From: Desulfuromonadaceae bacterium UBA6124 | Lineage (GTDB): Bacteria; Desulfobacterota; Desulfuromonadia; Desulfuromonadales; Trichloromonadaceae | Direction of reading: 5' to 3' | Assembly (NCBI GenBank): GCA_002423365.1 | Contig: DIVU01000058.1 | Coordinates: 8,550-16,395, forward strand | Length of the DNA stretch: 7,846 bases | Part shown: positions 1-4,330 of the stretch, piece after piece | Layout of the letters: each line of letters starts with the position of its first letter | Position numbering within the stretch: the first letter of the stretch is position 1 | Notes under the pieces: generated by a model | Database searches by the model: none | Told to the model about the DNA's origin: nothing | Seen by the model: the letters and a program-made list of their open reading frames with translations, nothing else | Made by a program: the position numbers and the translations under genes

Positions 1-448
1 AGAGCCCGTACTTGGGCTCCTTGTCCTCCAGCGTGTGGCCGCCCGCTAACACGCCACCTGCCTCGGCCACCTTCTCGGCGCCGCCGCGCAGGATTTCCAC
101 CAAGGCCGATTGTGGCAGGCAGCGGGGGAAGCCGATCAGGTTCATCACCGTCAGCGGACGGGCGCCCATGGCGTAGATGTCCGACAGGGCGTTGGCCCCG
201 ACGATGCGGCCGAAGGTGGCGGGATCGTTGACGATCGGCGTGAAGTAGTCGATCGACTGGACCAGGGCGCAATCCGTCCTGAGGCGATAAACCCCGGCGT
301 CGGCGTAGGGGATCGCGTTGGAAAGGAGATTTTCATCCTCGAAAACCGGCAGTTGGCGCAGCACCTGCGCCAGTGGCCCGGGGGCCAGCTTGGCGGCTCA
401 GCCGCTGGTTTTGGAGAGTGCGGTGAGCTTGATCGGCTGATCGGTCAT
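1..448 (-). CDS. selD: Selenophosphate synthetase SelD, selenocysteine-containing, 3' part missing
   Basis: SelD makes selenophosphate, the selenium donor for Sec-tRNA and selenouridine, from selenide and ATP. About 149 codons are visible before the window edge; the family is usually near 340-350 residues. Residues 14-20 read TSG-U-AAK: codon 17 is an in-frame TGA at the site of catalytic Cys17 of E. coli SelD, and Lys20 is kept at the same number. Downstream the frame stays open and SelD-like: QSIDYFTPIVNDP (64-76), FGRIVGANALSDIYAMG (79-95, with likely metal-binding Asp67 and Asp90) and AGGHTLED. The start ATG lies 7 bases after the selB stop, and its GAGGA ribosome site (453-457) overlaps that stop, so translation is probably coupled to selB. 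No in-frame ATG after the TGA occurs before Met94, so a downstream start would lose the catalytic loop. Family identification is firm; selenocysteine at codon 17 is inferred from frame and alignment. Confidence 0.95.
354..395 (-). promoter_or_regulatory. Candidate bacterial SECIS element(s) for selD UGA
   Basis: Two hairpins follow the UGA on the minus strand. The stronger (372-354) has an 8-bp perfect stem, UGGCGCAG/CUGCGCCA, with the apex reading GCA-GGUGC-UGC. This closely resembles the GCA-GGUC-UGC apex of the E. coli fdhF SECIS, where the loop GU contacts SelB. Its loop starts about 32 bases after the UGA. The nearer hairpin pairs UGGCC (387-383) with GGCCA (378-374) around loop CCCG, and can be extended by CGCCA (395-391) with UGGCG (372-368). 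That extension uses bases of the stronger hairpin, so the two full folds exclude each other. The GGU-loop hairpin is the better SECIS by loop sequence. Seen by eye; no folding was run. Confidence 0.65.
398..400 (-). other. In-frame UGA selenocysteine codon (Sec17 of SelD)
   Basis: The minus strand reads TGA here, in frame with the selD start at 448 and with 132 further open codons matching SelD. It replaces the catalytic cysteine codon of the family. SelB, the dedicated elongation factor, is encoded just upstream. SelD proteins with Sec or Cys at this position are both known. Confidence 0.92.
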
Positions 449-455
449 CTTATCC

Positions 456-2375
456 TCATCTTTCGGGAGCCTTCGGCAGTTGCCAGGCCACCCGCAGGTC
501 TTCCTTGCGCAGGGTGTATTTCTGCCGGTCGAAATATTCGAGCAGCGCCTGGGTCTGTTTACGAGCGCTGCCGAGCAGGTCGCGGAACTCGGCCATGGTC
601 AGGGTCTCATGGGCGGCGAAGTGCCCGATCAGTTGGGTCAGGGCCTGATTATAACAGTCCCGGTGCAGAAAGCTTTCTTCGTTGAGTTTGATCAGCCGGC
701 CGTCAGCGAAGAGCAGGGCGAAGCAGTCCTCGGCCGTGTCCGGGTCGAGGCGCAGCTGTTCGAGCATCGCGTTGCGGTTTTTGGCCTGCACCCCCTCGGC
801 GCGGTAGGTCGCTTCGAGCAGGTCGATGACCTTTTGCTGAGCCGCCGTCGGGGTCGGCGCGAAGTCCGGCAGGCGCAGCCATTCCTGCTGCTGGACCAGT
901 TCACCGGCGGCCAGGGCCTCGGCCAGCAGCTGCTCGTAGCCCTTGGGGGCGAGCTTGGCGGGGAGCGCCCCCTTGAGGGTGGCGTGGGGGATGCCGGGCT
1001 GCAAGGGGTGCTGCTCGTGATACTGTTTAGTCGCTTCGGTCAGTCGACGCCGCCAGGCGCGCATTGTCGGAGTCGTCAGCCACTGATCCCCCAGGCGGGC
1101 GGCGCGGCCGTCCTCTCCCAGACTCGCCAGATGCTGCTCGATGCGTTCCCGTCCCAGGCCCGAGGCGAGCTCCAGATCCTTGACCCGGGCGCAGGTCTGT
1201 TCGCTGAGCTTTTGCAGCAGAAAGGCCATCTCCCCCGACTCCAGCGCCTTGAGGGCGGCCATCACTTCGTCGCGGAAGCGCTTATGCTTGATCGGCGCCG
1301 GGTCGATCACCAGCCCGCCGCCGATGGTCGTCATCGGCGAATAGGAGCGGATGATGAAGCGGTCCTGGCGGTGGGCGACCAGCGGTCGGTCGAGATGGAT
1401 CTGCACCAGGGCACTCTCCCCCGGCTCCAGTTGGTCGCGGTCGAGCAGGGCGACGATGCCGACCACCCGGGCGGTGCCGAGATAAAAATGGACGGGATCG
1501 CGGAACTTGAGGGGGCGGGGGGCCGAAGGGAGCAGGGTCAGGCGGGCGTCGAGGCGCTCGGTCTGCTCGAAGATGCCCGGCGCGCCGACCACCGCCCCGC
1601 GCTGCAGGCGGTCGCGGTCGAGTCCGGCCAGGTTGAGAGCGACCCGCTGTCCGGCCCGGGCCTCGCTCAGCTTGTTGCCGTGTACCTGGATTTCCCGCAC
1701 GCGCACGGTCAGCCCGGGCGGAATGACCTCCACCGCGTCCCCCGGCCGCACCGTGCCGGAAAGCAGGGTGCCGGTGACGACGGTGCCGAAACCGGCGACG
1801 CTGAAGTGGCGATCGACCGGCAGGCGCAGGGGGCCGTCGGCATCCTTGGGCGGCAGGTGTCTCACCGCCTCGGCAATTGCCGTCGTCAGTTCCGGCATGC
1901 CTTCGCCGGTCAAGGACGAAACCCGCAGGCAGGGGGCGTTTTTGAGAAAGGTCGCGGCAACCTCCTCGCGGATCTCCTCCTCGACGATGTCGATCCAGTC
2001 CGGCTCGGCCAGGTCGCACTTGGTGAGAACGAGAATTCCCTGACGGACGTCGAGCAGTTGCAGAATCTGCAGATGCTCGCGGGTCTGGGGCATGACTCCC
2101 TCATTGACATCCACCACCAGCAGCACCAGGTCGATACCGCCGATACCGGCCAACATGTTGTGGATGAAACGCTCATGACCGGGGACGTCCACCACCCCCG
2201 CCACCTGGCCGCCGGGCAGGCGAAAAGCAGCGAAGCCCAGGTCGATGGAGATGCCCCGTTCCTGTTCTTCCTTGAGGCGGTCCGTTTCCTGGCCGGTCAG
2301 GGCGCGGATCAGAGCGGTCTTGCCGTGGTCGACGTGGCCGGCGGTGCCGATGATGATATGGCGCTGTTGGGACAT
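456..2375 (-). CDS. selB: Selenocysteine-specific elongation factor SelB
   Basis: SelB is a GTPase that replaces EF-Tu for Sec-tRNA(Sec) and binds the SECIS hairpin, delivering selenocysteine at UGA codons on the ribosome. The 639 residues (E. coli SelB is 614) show G1 GHVDHGKT (13-20), a switch I segment RGISIDLGF (40-48), G3 DVPGHE (63-68) and G4 TKCD (118-121). Two EF-Tu-like beta-barrel domains follow to about residue 350, including HFSVAGFGTVVTGTLLSG and RFIIRSYSPMTTIGGG. The rest is the winged-helix C-terminus. Its last segment, FDRQKYTLRKEDLR (615-628), matches the DR-x-T-x-R-x-x-D-x-R signature of the SECIS-binding winged helix. The ribosome site before ATG 2375 is weak (CGGA about 11 bases upstream), which fits a low or regulated translation rate. 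selD follows after 7 bases. Everything expected of an intact SelB is present. Confidence 0.97.
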   Translation of the reverse strand: MSQQRHIIIGTAGHVDHGKTALIRALTGQETDRLKEEQERGISIDLGFAAFRLPGGQVAGVVDVPGHERFIHNMLAGIGGIDLVLLVVDVNEGVMPQTREHLQILQLLDVRQGILVLTKCDLAEPDWIDIVEEEIREEVAATFLKNAPCLRVSSLTGEGMPELTTAIAEAVRHLPPKDADGPLRLPVDRHFSVAGFGTVVTGTLLSGTVRPGDAVEVIPPGLTVRVREIQVHGNKLSEARAGQRVALNLAGLDRDRLQRGAVVGAPGIFEQTERLDARLTLLPSAPRPLKFRDPVHFYLGTARVVGIVALLDRDQLEPGESALVQIHLDRPLVAHRQDRFIIRSYSPMTTIGGGLVIDPAPIKHKRFRDEVMAALKALESGEMAFLLQKLSEQTCARVKDLELASGLGRERIEQHLASLGEDGRAARLGDQWLTTPTMRAWRRRLTEATKQYHEQHPLQPGIPHATLKGALPAKLAPKGYEQLLAEALAAGELVQQQEWLRLPDFAPTPTAAQQKVIDLLEATYRAEGVQAKNRNAMLEQLRLDPDTAEDCFALLFADGRLIKLNEESFLHRDCYNQALTQLIGHFAAHETLTMAEFRDLLGSARKQTQALLEYFDRQKYTLRKEDLRVAWQLPKAPER

Positions 2376-2396
2376 GCGTATAGATTTCCGCGGAGG

Positions 2397-2424
2397 CTCC
2401 CGCCCCAGTAACCCTGGGGCCGAG
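2397..2424 (-). promoter_or_regulatory. SECIS-like hairpin in the selB leader
   Basis: On the minus strand a perfect 7-bp stem GCCCCAG/CUGGGGC (2420-2414 with 2408-2402) closes a GGUUA loop (2413-2409). Below a small internal loop, CUC (2424-2422) can pair with GAG (2399-2397). It ends about 21 bases before the selB ATG and overlaps the only upstream GGAG. The GGU-starting loop resembles that of the selD candidate SECIS. In E. coli, SelB binds a SECIS-like hairpin in the selAB leader and represses expression; the same logic here is inference. Confidence 0.45.
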
Positions 2425-2474
2425 TCAGGTCTTCAGGTTAATAGATAGAGATAATGCGATGGATCGGTCGGGGA

Positions 2475-2503
2475 AAAATAGCATGGCGGGGGGAAAAGCA
2501 CAA
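2475..2503 (-). promoter_or_regulatory. Possible sigma-70 promoter of selB-selD
   Basis: The minus strand has TTGTGC (2503-2498), a 17-base spacer, then TATTTT (2480-2475) preceded by TG in the extended -10 position (ATGC-TATTTT). Transcription would start near 2468, giving a leader of roughly 90 bases that contains the SECIS-like hairpin. The -35 match is weak (3 of 6); the spacing and extended -10 support it. Confidence 0.45.
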
Positions 2504-2524
2504 GAAAGGCGTGGCGGAGGGGGC

Positions 2525-2553
2525 GGGGTGCCCCGTCAGTGACGGGACACCCC
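2525..2553 (-). terminator. Strong GC hairpin after the 66-codon gene
   Basis: GGGGTGCCCCGTC (2525-2537) and GACGGGACACCCC (2541-2553) pair over 13 positions with one C-A mismatch and a 3-base loop. It begins 11 bases past the stop codon of the minus-strand gene at 2564-2764 and lies before the selB promoter candidate. No T-run follows directly on either strand, so it may be an inefficient terminator or an mRNA-stabilising 3' hairpin. Confidence 0.5.
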
Positions 2554-2563
2554 GAAGGGTGAA

Positions 2564-2764
2564 TCAGTAAGTGCGGGCCGGAATGGGGATGAAGAAACGG
2601 GAGGGCCGTTGGTCGCGGGGGACATCCTGCTCAATAGTCACCCCGGCGAAGGTGATTTTGGAGCTGTAGGGCAGTTCCGGGTTGATCCCTTGGGAGCGAA
2701 AGAGCTGTTCGACCTCGCGGGGAGGCCGGCCGAAAATCTGTTCCAGAGGAAAGTCGACGCGCAT
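2564..2764 (-). CDS. Small hypothetical protein, 66 aa, unknown function
   Basis: I do not recognise this protein. It is soluble-looking, with no signal peptide, no membrane segment and no cysteine. The N-terminal half (PLEQIFGRPPREVEQLFRSQG) may form helices. The C-terminal half looks strand-like and ends in a basic, proline-containing tail (RPSRFFIPIPARTY). The start at 2764 has a GAAAGG ribosome site about 8 bases upstream. A near-consensus sigma-54 promoter lies about 70 bases upstream, and a strong hairpin follows the stop. These flanking signals suggest a real, separately expressed gene. It lies on the same strand as yedF, selB and selD, between yedF and selB, but nothing in its sequence ties it to selenium. 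The main doubt is its short length. Confidence 0.62.
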   Translation of the reverse strand: MRVDFPLEQIFGRPPREVEQLFRSQGINPELPYSSKITFAGVTIEQDVPRDQRPSRFFIPIPARTY

Positions 2765-2832
2765 GGGTTAAGCCTTTCTTTATTGAAGATTATGAATTTT
2801 TGTGATGATGTCCAACATTGAAACTATATGTA

Positions 2833-2848
2833 AGCAAGATGCGGGCCA
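2833..2848 (-). promoter_or_regulatory. Sigma-54 (RpoN) type -24/-12 promoter
   Basis: The minus strand reads TGGCCCG-CATC-TTGCT, against the consensus TGGCACG-N4-TTGCW: one mismatch, with the essential GG (2847-2846) and GC (2835-2834) exactly 10 bases apart. Transcription would start near 2822, about 58 bases before the ATG of the 66-codon gene. The candidate operator palindrome at 2955-2968 lies about 135 bases upstream of the start, a usual distance for an enhancer-binding-protein site. Confidence 0.65.
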
Positions 2849-2954
2849 AGTTTCTTGTTGAGTATGAAGCCAGGAAAAGTCCGGTCTTCGCGCGCAATGA
2901 ATACTTGTTCTTCCGCCCTCTTGGTCTATTTGCGAGTCAAAATGCCCCATCGCT

Positions 2955-2968
2955 GATCAATTTTGATC
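2955..2968. repeat. Operator-like inverted repeat GATCAA-TT-TTGATC
   Basis: Two 6-base arms, GATCAA and TTGATC, are separated by two bases. A wider pairing, CGCTGA (2951-2956) with TCAGCG (2979-2984), overlaps it. The site lies upstream of the sigma-54 promoter on the minus strand, so it could bind a regulator. No family assignment is possible by eye. Confidence 0.35.
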
Positions 2969-3190
2969 CACCCCGGGTTCAGCGGTGAAATGCCCGACGT
3001 GAAACCGCGATGCCGCGCACCTGTTAATAATGATACATCGTTTTATTATTTTGCAAGAAAGAATTTTCTTATAAATCAAATAGATTTGAATAATTCCATT
3101 GAGGCGGATCGTGCCGTATGCCGCTGGGGGGAAGATGAACGGATGGTTCTTGGAGGGTGTTTTGAAGATTGAAGGGGTGTTTGTGAAAAT

Positions 3191-3218
3191 GCCGCCGGAA
3201 TTGGATTATTCCGGCGGC
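3191..3218 (-). terminator. Rho-independent type terminator of yedF
   Basis: A perfect 11-bp stem, GCCGCCGGAAT/ATTCCGGCGGC, with a 6-base loop lies 19 bases beyond the yedF stop. On the minus strand it is followed by ATTTTC, a short T-tract. This suggests that yedF is transcribed apart from the downstream genes. Confidence 0.72.
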
Positions 3219-3237
3219 CTGGGGGAGGAGAGTCGGA

Positions 3238-3819
3238 TCAGGGGCGGATGACGCGCCCGGCGCGGGTCAGCTGTTCGACGATGTCGAGCATGTTGGTGGG
3301 GCGGCCGACTGTGAGCTTGTCTTTGAGCCCGAAAAATTCCAGACAGAGGCCGCAGGAGGCGATGTCGGCACCGTTGCAGGCGAGTTTCTCCAGGGGTTCG
3401 ATGACGCCGGAGCCTGCGGTGGTCAGCTTGACCCCGCCATTGACGAAGAGGATGGCATCGGGCGGCGTATCCAGTTCGGCCAGGGTGAAAATGAAGTTTT
3501 TCATCAGAATATGCCCCAGATCGTCGTCCCCCGCGCCCATGACCTCGGCGGCCACATAAACGACGGTTTTCCCCTGGGCCGGAGCGGCGGTTTCCGTGGT
3601 GGGCGCGACGCCGGGGATGATTTCCAGGGCGAAGCCGCCTTCGTTGGCGGTGGCCTGGACCTGACAACCGAGGCTCAGAGCGAGGCGGGAGACGTTCTGC
3701 CGGGCGGTGTCGTCGCCGACCAGCACGGTCAGGGGTTCATTCGGTTCGGCCAGCAGGTGTCTGCGGGTCTCGACCACCGGGCCGGGGCATTTCTGCAAGC
3801 GGCAATCAAGGGTTTTCAT
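3238..3819 (-). CDS. yedF: Selenium-metabolism protein YedF (TusA/SirA-like plus DsrE-like)
   Basis: The product is 193 residues, matching the ~200-residue selenium-associated YedF family. The N-terminal domain (about 1-70) is TusA/SirA-like, with LDCRLQKCPGPVV and the conserved Cys11-Pro-Gly-Pro motif. The C-terminal domain (about 84-193) is DsrE/F-like, with KTVVYVAAEVMGAGDDDLG, VNGGVKL and a Cys pair in SCGLC (Cys156, Cys159), plus Cys148. The family is known by co-occurrence with selenium-use genes. Its biochemical role is not settled; handling of a persulfide- or selenide-type intermediate on cysteine is inference. Presence beside selB and selD supports the call. I chose the ATG at 3819 because AAGGAGG (3836-3830) lies 10 bases upstream and the CPxP domain starts there. 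A longer frame from 3927 would add 36 unrelated residues. A hairpin terminator follows the stop. Confidence 0.92.
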   Translation of the reverse strand: MKTLDCRLQKCPGPVVETRRHLLAEPNEPLTVLVGDDTARQNVSRLALSLGCQVQATANEGGFALEIIPGVAPTTETAAPAQGKTVVYVAAEVMGAGDDDLGHILMKNFIFTLAELDTPPDAILFVNGGVKLTTAGSGVIEPLEKLACNGADIASCGLCLEFFGLKDKLTVGRPTNMLDIVEQLTRAGRVIRP

Positions 3820-3829
3820 CGGCGAAAAA

Positions 3830-3836
3830 CCTCCTT
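3830..3836 (-). promoter_or_regulatory. Ribosome binding site fixing the yedF start
   Basis: AAGGAGG on the minus strand, 10 bases before ATG 3819, is a near-complete Shine-Dalgarno match. It selects this start over the in-frame ATG at 3927. Confidence 0.85.
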
Positions 3837-3864
3837 CTTCCTGGGATCGCGGTGCGAAATCTTT

Positions 3865-3893
3865 TTGACAAGCGTCCTTTCGCGCGGCATGGT
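3865..3893 (+). promoter_or_regulatory. Possible promoter of the small lipoprotein gene
   Basis: A perfect TTGACA (3865-3870) is followed after 17 bases by CATGGT (3888-3893), a poor -10 (3 of 6). It lies in the divergent gap between yedF and the lipoprotein gene. Only the -35 is convincing. Confidence 0.35.
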
Positions 3894-3948
3894 GTCGGGG
3901 ATCGGCGGGGCCGGTCGCGATCGTCAACAGCCGTCACGGAGGATTGTC

Positions 3949-4161
3949 ATGAAAAAACTGTTTTTGGCCGGGTGCCTGGCGCTTTTGCTCTGCGCCTGCG
4001 GCGACCGGGCGAAAGATCTTTACGACACCGCCCAACTCGAAGAGCGCCAGTACAATGCCGAGCACGCGCGGCAGCTCTACGGGGAAATCCTGCAAAAATA
4101 TCCCGATTCTCCCTACGCCGCCCAGGCCCGGGAGCGTCTGGCGGAGATGGAAACGCCCTAA
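3949..4161 (+). CDS. Small TPR-like lipoprotein, 70 aa
   Basis: Residues 1-17 form a lipoprotein signal: MKK, a hydrophobic stretch, then LCAC with the likely lipidated Cys17. Cys at the -2 position is slightly unusual. The mature part (about 53 residues) holds one helical pair resembling a tetratricopeptide repeat: AEHARQLYGEILQKYPDSPYAAQARERL, about residues 40-67. This is the pattern of the TPR units in BamD/YbgF-type envelope proteins. With a single repeat it is far too short to be BamD itself. The start at 3949 is set by GGAGG (3938-3942), 6 bases upstream. The same frame is open further upstream, but only opposite yedF. It is likely anchored in the membrane, and the role is unknown. Asp19 after the Cys would be an inner-membrane retention signal only at position +2. 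Here +2 is Gly18, so outer-membrane sorting is possible. Confidence 0.85.
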   Translation: MKKLFLAGCLALLLCACGDRAKDLYDTAQLEERQYNAEHARQLYGEILQKYPDSPYAAQARERLAEMETP

Positions 4162-4171
4162 AACCGCTCAG

Positions 4172-4203
4172 ACTTTGATGCATTCGCAAAAAAACATCAA
4201 AGT
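4172..4203. repeat. 9-bp inverted repeat after the lipoprotein gene
   Basis: ACTTTGATG (4172-4180) and CATCAAAGT (4195-4203) flank a 14-base A-rich spacer, starting 11 bases after the stop codon. The inner part, GATGCATTCGCAAAAA (4177-4192), resembles the tips of both arms of the adjacent palindrome. The piece may therefore be a partial copy of that repeat. It may also act as a weak terminator. Confidence 0.6.
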
Positions 4204-4204
4204 A

Positions 4205-4330
4205 GATGGCTAAGCAAAAAGCGGCAAATGCAAGGCGCGCCATGGTCGAGCAATGAGGCGTACTTATGTACGTCGAAGCAGCGAGGCGATGGCGGCAACG
4301 CAGCAGTTGACGAGTTTTTGCGACGCCATC
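4205..4330. repeat. Long imperfect extragenic palindrome between convergent genes
   Basis: The left arm (4205-4263) and the reverse complement of the right arm (4268-4330) align throughout. Shared blocks in order are GATGGC, GCAAAAA, CAA-TGC, a GCCAT-containing block, TCG..GC and CGTAC. The apex is CGTAC-TTAT-GTACG (4259-4272). The whole could fold as a ~126-base hairpin or cruciform. It fills the gap between the convergent lipoprotein and rlmD genes, and its outer right edge shares two bases with the rlmD stop. It resembles interspersed palindromic repeats I recall from delta-proteobacterial genomes; copy number cannot be judged from one window. It may serve as a two-way terminator or an mRNA 3'-end stabiliser. 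Confidence 0.75.

Larger units (their letters stand above)
2765..3190. other. Gene-free stretch between yedF and the 66-codon gene
   Basis: It holds the sigma-54 promoter (2833-2848) and the palindrome (2955-2968). It also contains an AT-rich island at about 3025-3105, much poorer in GC than the flanks. No convincing gene was found on either strand. A 69-codon plus-strand frame at 2963-3172 has no ribosome site, has mixed composition and spans both the AT-rich island and GC-rich DNA. I saw no tRNA-like T-loop, so selC is not here. Confidence 0.6.

Noticed and set aside
151..336. 61-codon minus-strand frame within selD
   Set aside because: Wrong frame relative to selD (offset not a multiple of three from 448), Ser/Thr/Pro-rich translation, and only apparent because the true frame has a TGA at codon 17.
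110..685. 191-codon plus-strand frame opposite selD and the end of selB
   Set aside because: Low-complexity, Gly/Arg-rich translation without motifs. It lies opposite two firm genes.
1282..2019. 245-codon minus-strand frame inside selB
   Set aside because: Out-of-frame, Arg/Pro/Gly-rich shadow of selB.
480..2411. 643-codon open frame on the plus strand opposite selB
   Set aside because: It mirrors selB almost end to end, has no recognisable domain and is a typical antisense shadow in GC-rich DNA. SelB motifs on the other strand are unambiguous.
2459..2570. Short plus-strand frame (about 38 codons) in the selB leader region
   Set aside because: No ribosome site and biased Gly/Lys/Arg composition; overlaps the promoter and hairpin signals.
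2609..2821. 70-codon plus-strand frame opposite the 66-codon gene
   Set aside because: No good ribosome site. The opposite strand has a better start, a promoter and a terminator.
3028..3050. Fur-box-like AATAATGATA sequence
   Set aside because: Only the left half resembles the consensus; the symmetrical right half is missing.
2963..3172. 69-codon plus-strand frame in the gap between the 66-codon gene and yedF
   Set aside because: No ribosome site, composition shifts abruptly across the AT-rich island, and the protein has no recognisable pattern.
2376..3237. Possible tRNA-Sec (selC) gene in the selenium locus
   Set aside because: No T-loop, no acceptor-stem pairing and no long variable arm could be found in the gaps. 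selC must lie elsewhere.
3820..3927. 36-residue N-terminal extension of YedF
   Set aside because: The extension has no family similarity, and AAGGAGG marks the internal ATG at 3819, where the CPxP domain begins.
3511..3948. Upstream extension of the lipoprotein frame
   Set aside because: It lies opposite yedF, and the signal peptide and GGAGG site place the start at 3949.
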